The notes beneath the pieces are model-generated. The model was not told the DNA's origin and ran no database searches. It was given only the letters and a program-made list of their open reading frames with translations. DNA of 64,000 nt. Origin: Lepturacanthus savala. Its lineage: Eukaryota; Chordata; Actinopteri; Scombriformes; Trichiuridae. Shown here one piece after another: positions 1-11,400 of this stretch (the first letter of the stretch is position 1; each line of letters starts with the position of its first letter). The DNA lies in contig CM060481.1 of NCBI GenBank assembly GCA_030544235.1, positions 19,317,892 to 19,381,891 of the forward strand, written 5' to 3'. The translations under genes were made by a program, and so were the position numbers.

Positions 1-35
1 TTGCAAATTTTCAGACTGTTTTGTATAATTTTCAG

Positions 36-389
36 TACAAGACAGTACACCGTCCCAGACCCCCCTGGCCTGTTTGATGGCCACGTTTGGCCGATGTACC
101 TCAAGCACAGGAGAGAGATGGAGAACAGCGGCTTGTATATTGGTATGTTGCAGCTGTTTTTTTGTCAAATCAGGGTTCAGGTTAATTATTTGCTCAGATT
201 TTCTTAAGGGAATTCAGTTTAATCAGTTCTAGGAAGATACTGACCATTAGTTTTGTGAGATTGTTTTTGTTTTATAACTCCTCATCAACTCTTTGTGTTG
301 CAGAGTACCTGGATGGTTTGAAATCCAAAGAAGAGATCTACAACATGGTGTATGAGGACATTCAGAACAACCTGCTCAATCGTTTATAG
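36..389 (+). CDS. nmrk2: Nicotinamide riboside kinase 2, C-terminal part (last two coding exons)
   Basis: This enzyme phosphorylates nicotinamide riboside to NMN in the cytosolic NAD+ salvage route. Only the 3' end is inside the window. Exons are 36-142 (after TTTTCAG, before GTATGT) and 304-389 (after TTGCAG). The spliced frame gives the signature TVPDPPGLFDGHVWPMY, a Y-L-D-G-L-K-S motif and the end EDIQNNLLNRL. This closely follows the C-terminal third of human NMRK2, and is closer to NMRK2 than to NMRK1, which has PDSPGYFDGHVWPMY. The kinase P-loop half lies upstream of the window. The stop TAG (387-389) is the last three bases of its exon, directly before the donor GTGAGA, so the protein tail is shorter than in human. 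Family call is certain; the paralogue call is very likely. Confidence 0.93.
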
Positions 390-542
390 GTGAGAAGGAA
401 AAGAACTAATTTAGTGGCGTCTACACAAGATTAGAAAAGGATCAGAAAAACCTGTTGGTGTTCTGATGATTATTCAGTTTCTTTTTTGGTGTTTCATTAT
501 TGGAAAGACTGAAAAAACTAACAATGTGTCTGTTTCTTACAG

Positions 543-812
543 CAGGAAGACTCTTCTCCATCCCTGTACAGAATTTGTAAATAGTCCCAAGGATTCTTTT
601 TTAATGTTTTCTTTTTTTCTATTTGTATTCTTTTTTTTTTTTGTAAATAGAACTAAGCAACATTAACTTATTGTTTTTTATCATCTTCAGATGATCAATA
701 TTTTTGTTTTGACATTAAATTGATTATTTCAATGTTGCCATTATGTTGAACCAATGACTTGTACTGGACCTTTTGTCTGCCATCTTCAAATAAATTCATT
801 AGTAGTTGTTTG
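543..812 (+). other. nmrk2: nmrk2 3'-UTR exon and poly(A) signal
   Basis: A donor directly after the nmrk2 stop codon (GTGAGA at 390) pairs with an acceptor TTTCTTACAG ending at 542, so the 3' UTR appears to be spliced. The acceptor is of the NAGNAG type (ACAGCAG), which permits an alternative start at 546. AATAAA at 789-794 is the probable poly(A) signal. The exon start, read in the upstream frame, encodes Q-E-D-S-S-P-S, resembling the human tail Q-E-S-A-P-S. It therefore looks like former coding sequence. The 3' end is approximate. Confidence 0.6.
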
Positions 813-972
813 ACATACATATCATTAAACATCTTTGTGTTTTTTACAGTTGACATAGTGTGAGTGTTTTTTTTGTTATACTGAGATATTTCTGTACCTG
901 CCCTATAGTACTAAATAAAACAGTTTCATAAACTTGCAGGGTAATTGTTACATAAATGTAAATCTTAAATAT

Positions 973-1195
973 TGTGAAATTGATGTCAAGCAAATATTTG
1001 CTGTGCATGTTTTTTGGCTGTCGCCTGGATTTCATGTTGATCAATTTCAACTGCACATGCTAAAAGCCTAGTTTGTGTTAAATATCACAAACACTCACTT
1101 TAATACTAATCTAATATTTAATATTCAGAGGGATCCATCTACTACTTCTACAGGGTTCCTGTAGCATTGACTTTATTAATTTGGAAATGGTAAAT
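973..1195 (+). repeat. Dispersed repeat, copy A (uninterrupted copy)
   Basis: This stretch matches 5056-5195 plus 5755-5881 by eye. Shared blocks include TGAAATTGATRTCAAGCAAA, CATGTTGATC followed by ATTTCAACTG, ATTAAATATCACAAAC, and ACTACTTCTA followed by AGGGTTCCTG. Both copies face the same way about 4 kb apart. No coding potential or terminal repeat is visible, and I do not recognise the family. This copy lacks the hAT-like insertion found in copy B. Confidence 0.65.
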
Positions 1196-2430
1196 ATAAA
1201 AAATAGTATGCATTAGCATATAATAACTGAAAATATTCACTAAAATCAATTAATAGACTCTTCATTATTGTTTGCTGTAGTGCATCATATTCATAATGCC
1301 CTAACTGATACAGCTATTGGAATAAATATTTTATATGGATATATGCATTAAATACAAGTATAATTGAACAAATTATTAAAAATAGTTTTCTTTGTCGGTA
1401 GTCTGTGAAATGGGTATTTTGATTTATAAAAAATACTTTTTAACTCAAAGAACCCTGTTTTACTCTACAATTCGTTATGAATACTGACTGTATAGTTGTG
1501 ACATCACAACTTCAAGAAAGTCCTAATGGCTTGTTTCTGAATACAAGCTGTGTGTGTTGCCCTGTGGATTGAAACACAGGACAGTATTTATATAACATCT
1601 AGACCTTCCCATCAATAAGCAATTCAAACCTCACTTTCTCTAGAATGGAACCGTTATAGAGGATTTTTTTTTTTTTACGTTGCTTTATTGGAACTTTTAC
1701 TCTGGCTGTCAGATTTAAATACTTCCTCTGCCGCTGCGCAGGCTATAAAACAAACCCCATCACCTACGTCCATATATTTTCAGAGCAGGAAAGGCTTTGT
1801 CAGACATCTATATCTGTCCCTGGGGGTTTCTACATAAGCTCTGAATAACTGACCTGACTTGCCTCAAGTAGATGCCTGAATAGGTCACAGACTAACCACA
1901 AGATTTAGGCCATTAGCACGAGATTTACAGCACATGAGGCCCCGAGGCACGTGCTAAAATCACCTATGTTTCCACATGTAAAAATAGGCCTCAATAATTT
2001 CTCATCTCCCCAGATGGAGCTGAGAGCTGATGCCGCTGCTAAATACAGACCAGGGTCAGGTAGGTGCTTCTATTTTGGAGATACTAATTTCCAAAGTGGA
2101 TTAAAAACCCAACACTTCTTATATATTAGCGGGCTTCCGTGCACGTCGGGGCTTTCCTCTGCTCACTGAGCAGCCAAAAGTTATTCGGGTCATTTCGAGT
2201 CCCAGTTGAGGAAACGTGAAATTAGAAATTTATCAGACGGCAGCAGTTGCCTTCAGAGATATGTCGGCTTTTAAAATGCTGCAAGTAACACTTCCCTTTA
2301 GGTCCAGCAATTCACCCTTTAAAAGCAGTATACAACAAACAATTAATGTAATCATTTATGTATATTTGTTGTACAAAGAGCATTTTACACATTCAATTTG
2401 TACAGCATATAACCTTTTTTTTATTATTTA
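1196..2430. other. Intergenic, AT-rich, no gene seen
   Basis: This is AT-rich sequence between nmrk2 and the Tc1-like element. It has short random open frames only, no splice-flanked coding segment and no RNA gene that I can recognise. Confidence 0.5.
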
Positions 2431-2431
2431 T

Positions 2432-2980
2432 ACAATATACATTGTTCGAAGGTTTGGTGTCACTTAGAAATTGATTTATTTTTGAAAGAAAAGCACTGTT
2501 TTTTCAATGAAGATAACTTTAAACTAATTAGAAATACACTCTATACATTGTTAATGTGATAAATGACTATTCTAGATGCAAATGTCTGGTTTTTGGTGCA
2601 GTATCTACGTAGGTGTATAGAGGCCCATTTCCAGCAACTATCACTCCAGTGTTCTAATGTTGTAATGTGTTTGCTCATTGCATCAGAAGGCTGATGGATG
2701 ATTAGAAAACCTTTGTGCAATCATGTTAGCACCTGTTAGCAGCCTTTTTTTGCCATGACCCTCAGAGCCAGGGTCATGACAAGCTAAAAACAGTTTAGCT
2801 GCTTAGAGAAGCAATAAACTTTATTTTTTTAAATTTCATACAAATTCTTTTTAACCTTGTCAATGTCATGACTCTATTTTCTATTCATTTTACAACTCAT
2901 GGTGGTAAATAAGTGTGACTTTTCATGGAAAACACTAAGTTGTCTGGGTGAGCCCAAACTTTTGAACAGTAGTATATATT
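2432..2980. mobile_element. Internally deleted Tc1/mariner-like element (MITE)
   Basis: The two ends form an inverted pair. The left end reads GTTCGAAGGTTTGGTGTCAC near 2443-2462, and the right end reads GAGCCCAAACTTTTGAACAG near 2950-2969. These match the ends of a common fish Tc1-type element (GTTCAAAAGTTTGGGGTCAC). The interior (CACTGTTTTTTCAATGAAGA, AGGCCCATTTCCAGCAAC, ATGGATGATTAGAAAACC) is that element's known left interior. It then jumps to the right end with no transposase frame. It is a non-autonomous, inactive copy. Edges are approximate. Confidence 0.75.
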
Positions 2981-4721
2981 TTTTCCTAATGTTTTACATT
3001 TTACCACTGTGCTGAGTCTATGCAACGAATGAAAATAAAGTCTAAGTCTAATTAACACAATAAAACATTGCTATAAAATTGTAATTCTGCAGTCATGATT
3101 GTCTGTTATATAAATAGTTATTAAATGTATGAACACATTTTCCTTTATTTGGGGTAATCATGCAATTCCTGAGCTTCACAGTCATGGTGAATCTCATTAC
3201 ACCCCTATTAAATCAACATGTATTACTGATGGAAATAGATGTTACTGTAATAGGTTTAATCAGCACCTATTATAGATGGAAATAGATGTTACTGTTATAA
3301 GTATTTAATCAACACCTCTTACAGTAACATATTTTTTTTATAGCTCCTCATGACATCAGCTGCAGATGGATGTAATGTGTGGTGTGTGTGTTTTGTGGAA
3401 GCAGGATGACATGGTGATTGTTGTGTGACGCTGTAACAGGTGGATGTGGATGAAACCACACTGGCCTGGACGTCCAGTGCTAAAACTGACAGCAGTGTGT
3501 GTGATTGGCTGTGGAGGCGCTCACTCAGGAGGCTTTAATTCATTCTCTACAAACATATATAATCATAAGCAAAGTGTCTAAACCAACAGACGCTCATATT
3601 GTAAACTATTGCACATTTCACCAGACAGACAAACCACGTTATGCAGAGTGAAAACCAGTCTAGACGTTTTTCTGACCTCGTTACTCCACAGCTGGAGTGA
3701 ACCAAGTGAACGAAATACATCCACAGCAGTGTTGGGCCTTTCTGGGTGTAACTGCAGCATTTTGAGGTTAATGCACATCATGGTCAGTTGAAGCATCAAG
3801 GTTACAGCATGTAGGCTGATTTCTGTTTTTAGTTTGTGTGTGTGTGTACGTGCCAGCAGTCAGGAGTCGTCCAGTTCTTCTCCACATCTCTTAAATGCCT
3901 TTTTGGAACAGAAGGTTTTACCCTCACCTGGTTACCACGAATAAAAGCGTGTGTGAGGTTATCCAACGTTGCTGTAAAACAGTTCAAAATGGTTTAGACA
4001 AAATCTTATTATTATTATTACAATATTTCAAGCTGTTTACGAGTAAATACTAACTTTCAATCTTGTAGCGTAACTGAATAATTCTTTTTTTTTCATTTAT
4101 CTTTTGGATAAATGAGCGTAACATTTGTTTTGGATTCACAAGCCCCCTCTAAACGTGTGTCATGCAGCAGCGAGGTTTATTACCTACATGGAAAAACTGT
4201 CACTCCCCGTTGTCACATGTAAACTTGAGTTTCTTATTCAGAGGTGGGATCTGGTTCTCGGATCATGATACATGCCTGTAAACACCTTATGTTGTTTTCA
4301 GATCTTTTTTACAGACAACAAAGCTGGATAATGCAGCCTGGATTACTGCTGGATAAAAGCTGGGATACTGTGTCTTCATCCAGGTTTCCGGTCATATTTG
4401 CAGACGAGTCACCAACTCAACCCATAAAACAAATTCTACATAAGACGTAATGACGGTCAACACTGAGATGTCTGATGTTTCCGCTCATGGTTTCCACATC
4501 AGATGTTAAATCCAGTAAATTTCAGACAGTCAGACCCTGAAATGTGTTGAGGCAACACTGTCAGCTCTGAAATGAGCAGCTGAGATGTTGAGAAATGAAT
4601 ATACACCTGCACCAAGACAATCAGACACATGGACACGGTTCTGTATGTGAGTATGTGAGGGGCAGAGGTGAATACATTTAAAGGGCATCAGCTGTAGGGG
4701 GAATGTTATGAATGCTAGGTG
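2981..4721. other. Intergenic, no gene seen
   Basis: This is AT-rich intergenic DNA. Near 3190-3320 there is a short degenerate local duplication in which a GATGGAAATAGATGTTACTG block recurs at about 3229 and 3278. No coding exon was found on either strand. Confidence 0.45.
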
Positions 4722-4808
4722 AGAGGGCATCTTATCACATTTTGTCCACTGGAAGGGCACCCTAGAGGGCATTTCATCACGTTTTGTCCTCTGTAGGGGC
4801 ACCCTAGA
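4722..4808. repeat. Two-copy tandem repeat, unit about 43 bp
   Basis: Two adjacent units share the order GAGGGCAT..T.ATCAC.TTTTGTCC and then GGGCACCCTAGA. The block contributes part of a reverse-strand open frame at 4530-4898 that has no recognisable protein features. It is probably a remnant of a dispersed repeat. Confidence 0.5.
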
Positions 4809-5055
4809 CCGCTTTGATCTCGAATCTCTTGGTTTCTCATGTTCCATGTGAATGTCATATGACCAAAACCAGGAAAAGACTAAAATAAAACAGAACACCT
4901 CTGCAAACTAGTGAACCTATTGTCACTTATTTATTTTCCCATCCAAATTTCTAGGTAAATTTGTGATTTCTTCACATGCACAGCTCTAGTAAAATCTTCT
5001 ATGTTGTGATTTTTACATGATGAACAGTAAAGATGCAAAAATAAATCCCAAGAAA

Positions 5056-5881
5056 TGTGGTGAAATTGATATCAAGCAAATATTTGTTCCTGTGTTTGAA
5101 TTTTTGTTGTTTTCCATCTGGAATCTGGTTTTCATGTTGATCCATTTCAACTGGACATGCTAAATATAACCAAGCTTGTATTAAATATCACAAACTCCCC
5201 CAAGTGTCATGAAATCCAGCTAATCTAAATGTTGCATACAGAATTCCTACTAACTCAGTAACATGCTTCTAACACACTGGTGCTTTAATACAGCGGTTCT
5301 TAAAGTGGTGGGGAGGACGATCATTTGTTTTCACTATAATTCTGCAATGACATTTAAATAAATACATTTATTTAATTTAGCAGTATTTATTTCCTATTAT
5401 TTCTATATTATTTTAAAATTATTTCATTAAAAAATATTTTATTTTGTATATTGAGGGGGGAACTGAATGGGGGGAACAAATAAATATATTTTAATATTTA
5501 TGAATAAAATAGAAAATCAAATAAATGGGAAAGTAATACACAAATAAATTAATTTATTAATGAATTAAATGTAAAACTAAATAAATATGGAAATTTACTG
5601 GTATATTTCAGTCTTAGTGTTTCAGTCTATAATTTTAACCTCAGGTTTCCTACACTGTTAATAAAATATCTAAAAAGCAAAAATCTTATTAGTTGGGGTC
5701 AGAGGTCAAGTTTTTTTTTTCTCATAAAAACATCTGAAAACCACTACTATAATACTAATAATCTAATATATATTAGTCTATCTTATTCAGAGAGATCAAC
5801 CCACTACTTCTAGAGGGTTCCTGCAGGGTCTTAAAAAGTCTTAAAAGCATTGAATTTATGAATTTGTAAGTAATACCTTAA
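5056..5881 (+). repeat. Dispersed repeat, copy B (interrupted by a hAT-like element)
   Basis: This is the second copy of the repeat at 973-1195. The left part is about 5056-5290 and carries about 95 bp that copy A lacks. The right part is 5755-5881. The 456-bp element at 5291-5746 sits between them. Past the shared part, copy B runs on into CAGGGTCTTAAAAAGTCTTA, a motif familiar from many fish repeats. The family name is unknown to me. Confidence 0.65.
5291..5746. mobile_element. hAT-like non-autonomous DNA transposon with 8-bp target duplication
   Basis: The left end is CAGCGGTTCTTAAAGTGGT. The right end, CTGAAAACCACTA, reads TAGTGGTTTTCAG on the other strand, so the ends form an imperfect inverted pair of the hAT type (CAGTGGTTCTCAAA). 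Flanks are CTTTAATA (5283-5290) and CTATAATA (5747-5754), an 8-bp duplication with one mismatch; 8 bp is the hAT hallmark. Copy A of the host repeat has a single CTTTAATA followed by CTAATCTAATAT, which is an intact pre-insertion site. The interior is AT-rich with no transposase frame. Confidence 0.75.
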
Positions 5882-7131
5882 AACGATTTAGAAAAACTCT
5901 TGAATTTTTATATCTGGGTCTTAAAACTTTTAACCTCCCACGCAACTTTGATGGCAACTAAGGTATGGCAAGGTTCATTGACGGCATCGGGTCTGTCATG
6001 TGGGACTTCATCACCAGGAGACACGTCTCTAACGTCATTGATTCTGAACAAATCAGGAGACGGAGGTGTGGCTCCGGCTGTGAGATTTGAAGTGCTTACA
6101 CGGTGAAAGAGCAGCTGACATGCTGCAGGAATGACACTCATCTGGTTAAAGCCTGCCTGGACCCCATGATCACACACACACACACACTTCCCTACTCCTG
6201 TTTCTCACACTTACACATGGAGTTACACTCACACACATTGCTGAGAGGCTCTGAGTGCCTGCCCGGGTGTGTGGGTATATTTAGCGTAGCAGGAGCAGAT
6301 ACAAAAGGGTTTTATACACCTAGTCTCCTGTAATCCATATTGCGCAGGTTGTATTCGTCACCATGCGTTCTGTCGGGACTGGCACCGTGTTCCTGGCTAC
6401 TGGTCTGCACACATCACTAGACATGCTGTGGCAGAGGATGAGGGAGGGAAAACGAGGCCAAAGGTGATTCCTTCTCACTCGCTGCAAGGCAAACTCTTCA
6501 TTATGTCTGAAAGATACAGTTTGCTGTAGGATACAGGAATGAGATCTACAAAAGGTCAACATAAAACAAGGAAGTACAAGTTTTGGAAAATAAATAGATT
6601 AAAATGTGATGTCATATTTGATTCTGTATTCAACATGCCGCCGCCCTCTGAGATGCTTTCTGCACAAAATCAATATTTGCCATCCTGACCCAGCAGCAAC
6701 AGACCTGGCCTGTCACCCAGCATATTAGTAATGTTATATGTATATATGCAATGTGATATCGTTAAAAAAAAATCTATGGGAGTAATATAGTGATGGAAAA
6801 ACAAGACAACCAACGACCCTGGACATTTGATCCAGGCGTTATCTTCCTGTTACTGCTCTATAACCTCAAACCTAATCACTTTAGATTGTATATGATTCAT
6901 ACAGTTTAAATAATTTAAAAAAATTTAATCTTATAAATGCAATTGATTACCTGTTAATGCTTCTTTGCAAGTTATTGTGCTTTTCTGGAGGTTAGTAGCC
7001 ATAAAAGTAGAAAAATTTGATAATATAGGATAGGTTTTTATAAGCCTATGGCAGTACAGTTATTGTTTGTTTTGTGTGAAATGACGATGCTGTGAACAAT
7101 GTTTTTTCTGGTATTGTGCTGTTCCAGTGTT
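5882..7131. other. Intergenic, no gene seen
   Basis: This is moderately AT-rich, with a short CA run near 6172-6186. Several 60-90 codon open frames on both strands overlap each other and look like chance. No splice-flanked coding exon was found. Confidence 0.45.
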
Positions 7132-7325
7132 CCTTCATTCATTCACTCTAAATTGCCCATATACGTGAGTGTGTGAGTGAATGGTGTGTGCCCCACAATA
7201 GGCTGGCGACCATCTGGGGTGTATCCCGGCCTCTATCCTGTAATGCGCTGGGATTGGCTCCAGCAGACCCCTGAGACCCTAATGAGGAATGACTGAATGA
7301 CATTAAATAATTCATTCATTCATTC
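7132..7325 (+). repeat. LINE/SINE-type tail fragment
   Basis: The sequence AATTGCCCATA ... GGCTGGCGACCATCTGGGGT ... GCGCTGGGATTGGCTCCAGC ... GACCCTAATGAGGA is the degenerate 3' tail widespread in fish L2-type LINEs and the SINEs that borrow it. It ends in ATTC repeats. Only the tail is present. The exact family is not certain. Confidence 0.6.
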
Positions 7326-8411
7326 AAATTTCCCAAACCAGACTAACGTCAGACTCATTCTGAAACATTCATCCTGTGATAAACTGGATGATCACTATAA
7401 GGTGTCCTGTATATAAAAAACACGTGTACATTTGGAAACAGGTTTGGAAACAGTTTGGGAAAAACATTATAGTCTATATGATTATGCCAGAGAGGGTTAA
7501 GTTGGATGTCTATACTCAATATTCACTTTACCTGACTTTAAAACACATGCAGGGATATTTAGGGAAATAAAACTAGTTGTGAATCTTCACAGAGTACCTA
7601 GTTCACACAGAATTTAACCTCCAAGGAATCAGAAATAAATATTGTCTTCTTCACTTCATCTTGGTTCTAAATGACTTCTCTCACCTCCGTCTTCATTCAT
7701 GTTCAGATCTGTAGAAAAAAAAAGAACTGTGACGTGTTGACACTTGCCAAAAAAAAAAGAAAAGGCTTCTGAGTTTCTTTCTTTCTTTCTTTTTGAGTGG
7801 GCCTTCACTGCCATCGTGTGGTGAAGATAGATCTTGCTTCAGTGTGTTAATGAAGCAGGTTAAAACAGGCCCAGACTGCTGTAGATATACTGAAAATACT
7901 GATTTTAATGAGATCTCATTGTTTTCCAGGACCTTAATGCTCACTTTGTTTCTCCTGTGATCAATAATGCATTTTAGTTCAAATAATAGCCTACACCAAA
8001 TGTAACCATTTGTATGATAGGAATCATACATATATATAAAATCAAAGTAATTATGATGGTTGAATTAAATACGCGTCATGACGCACTGGGTTCCATAAGG
8101 GACATTTGAATAGGCCGGTCTTACCTCACCTTGGGTGATGAAATCATTTTGGTGATGAAGTGGTTAAATTGTGGGAGAGTGAACGCTGCTCTTTGCTCTT
8201 CTTGGGAGGATCAAAGTACTTTTTTGCGAGAAACTTACACGACAGACGTTCCACACAAACTCCCTCTGTCGGGATGCTGTGCGCAACCGCGTGACGCAGC
8301 CGAGTGTGTTTCTAAACACCATCTCATCACCGCCCAGGTCAAACTCACATGTTCGTCGTTCATGTCTCAGCGCCACAGACTTTTTAGCTAAAGAAACCAG
8401 CAGTGTGAGCC

Positions 8412-11400
8412 ATGGAGAAGTTTGCGTGTTTAGTCTTTTTCCTTTTCGGTGTCCTGGTGTGTTTGGGTACAGCTCAGCAACATTTACGCACACGCGCTGG
8501 ACCGTGGAGACACCGGATCCAGTGGGAGAATAACGGTCAGGTGTACAGTTTACTGAGCACGGGGACTCAATATCGCTCACCTGCGCAAAATAGACGACAC
8601 CCTCAGCTCTTGCTGACAACGCGAAACAGCTTTAACCGGCGTCGCCCTCCCGTTGCGCTCAGTCGATCCACCGGAACCAGGTCCGGAGACCTCCGGGACG
8701 CAGCCGGAGTTCACGCGCAACGAAAAGACCACAGTCGAATGAACGCGTTGGTCCTTGGTGCTGACGCGGGGCAGTATTTGCTCCCCTCGGGACGACCCGG
8801 GACCCGCACCGTGACTGCGGGATCCCGCTTACGGCAAGAAGCGTCTAACAGCGCTCCCGCCTTCACCGCCATCCAGGAGTTCTCCGGCAGCGGAGTCCCG
8901 AGAGGAGGCCGGAGCGCCTCCGCAGATGGCACCGGAGCGCAGCAGGCCACCGAGTCGCCGCTGAGATCTCCGGATTTTACGCAAGGCCGAGGCGGCCGGG
9001 TAAGACCCGAGGTCAGCGATTCGCCACCCGCCACAGCTGGACTGGGCATCATGAGCGAGGACGGAGGGAATGGACGCCGCGTCCCGCAGCAAACCGGCGC
9101 AGCAGAAGCTCGCGGCGCGCACAGAGCGCACGCACTGACCAGAGTCGCGCCAGCGGCGAGTCTCTCTCCCACGGCGCTGTCCAGCAACTCGGTAGAAATA
9201 CATTTTCCTCGTCCACGGCCGGACACAGCGGACACCAGCGACCCGCGGGATCCACACAGTATTCATCACAGGAACTCAGTTTTCTATAACGTGTACCCGC
9301 CAGACCTCAGCAACAGGGTCTCCGCGCGCCCTCCACCCGGGGCGGGATATGGCACCAGGTTCTTCCATAATGGTACCACAGAAAGAAAGTTTATGAAAAG
9401 TAGTTAGATTAACACACGCATTTTGGACGTTATAGAAAATATATATAGTGTATATACAATATTTCTACATCCTAACACCCTAAAACCATCCAGAGTCTGA
9501 ATAATCAACACGCGCCATCAATCTCTGCATCGATTGAAGCGCTGCGTAAATCTCCAGATGCCCTGCGCCCATTTTCATGTTACAACATTTAATTCCCATT
9601 TTTTTGTCTCCTTAATGCACGTTAAATGCATTTTTAATGCGAGCGATAGTTAAAGACCCCTTTTGACAAAAGTAATGTCCCAATTACGAGAAGCTCTGAG
9701 CAAAATTTTAAATGAAGTGTTTGATTCATAGACTAGAAGCAATTCATTAGTAGTTAGGCAGCAGTAGTGGGGAAATTACATCTATAAGTTATGGCACTGT
9801 AAGTATCTAAAGCTCTTTATTCAGTAATCTGTTCAGTGTGATATTAAACTCACTAATGTATCAAAAGTTAATTATAGTTATTTTGAGTTTTTATTATCAT
9901 ATGTGTATAACAATTCAGGAGATAGCTCCTCTATAGATAAAGGTAAAATACATGTTCTGGTGATGACAATAGGAACACATCATTATGTTTAATGCTCCTT
10001 GGACAGTTTACCTAAAAATATCTATATTTTTTTCTAGTGCAGCTTAAGTTTTACTGTTATTTAAACAACAATAAATGACACTGTATTTGTGTATTTGACT
10101 CCTTCATTGATCTCCTCTCCAGGTCTCCCAGACTTGATTCCTGACCCTTATTACATCCAAGCTGCCTCTTACATCCAGAGGGTGCAGATGTATGCACTCC
10201 GCTGTGCGGCCGAGGAGAACTGCCTGTCCAGGTGCGCTTCTTTATTTATTTGGCATGATGCTGTATAAATCTGCCAGTCGAGTAGGACCAAATAGAAGAA
10301 AAAAAAAACCTGCAGGCGAATAAGTCGCTCTTTCTTCTTCTATAGTGCACTTTATCCTTGGCATGAGATACATTTTTATAGCGTAGCAGCTGTTTAGGAT
10401 TCCTTTGAGGTTGCCACATTAGGATGTGCGCTGGCCTGGGTCCCGTCTGGAAGTTACAGCTGAGTGACAGAGCGTTTGGGCTCGAACCTGGCAAAGGCCC
10501 GAGGTTCGCTCCTCTGATCTGAGCAGCCACTTTTGCCAGAATAAGCTGTGAAGTGAAAGGCAAAGGATTCCTGAGGTGAATGCAAAAAAAAAAAAAAAAC
10601 CTCCTGAGGAAAGACCGGAACCCACCTCTGTCAGTTTGATAGTAGTAAATCTAATATTATGTCACCTGGTCAGTGAGGAGGAGGAGGAGGAGAGGTTCAG
10701 TGTGCAACAGAGGTTTGTGCAGCATATTAAGGATAACGTGACACGAAAACCGTCCCAGCTGTGCACACACAGACGTTTCTGCTTCAGCTCGTGGCAAAGA
10801 TGCTCGAGTTAAACTCAACCAATCGTTTCTCCTCCCCCCCCGCAGGTCAGCGTACCATCCAAGGGTGAGTGACCTGGACTACAGAGTCCTGCTGCGGTTC
10901 CCGCAGCGCGTGAAGAACCAAGGGACGGCGGACTTCCTCCCGGTCAAACCCAGACATGAGTGGGAATGGCACAGCTGTCATCAGTGAGTCCGTTGTTACA
11001 TACACAGCTCTGATGCAACATTTCCCCTAAATTCTAAATAAAAATAATATCAGAGCATTTATTTGCAGAAAATGACAAATGGTCATAATAACAAAAAAAA
11101 CTTCAATGTTTTCAGACCTCAAATAATGCAAAGAAACAAGATAAAATTTTTTTTATAACAGCATACACTTAAGAAGAGTTCAGAAATCAATATTTGGTAC
11201 AATAACCCTTATTTTTAATCACAGCTTTGATGCATTGATGCATCTTAGCATGCTCTCCACTAGTCTTTAACACTGTTCTTGGGTGACTTTATTCCACTCC
11301 TGGTGCCTCTTTAAGCAGAATGAGGTGTGCATGTGTTGGAATTCAACAGAGGCTGGAATGGAATGGCTGGAATACATGTGGAGATGCTGATTTCAGAAAA

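Noticed and set aside
4530..4898. 122-codon reverse-strand open frame
   Set aside because: It is partly built from a two-copy tandem repeat and shows no family resemblance.
8711..9235. 174-codon reverse-strand open frame opposite lysyl oxidase exon 1
   Set aside because: It is a by-product of GC-rich coding sequence on the other strand; several other antisense frames are open here too, and none shows a domain.
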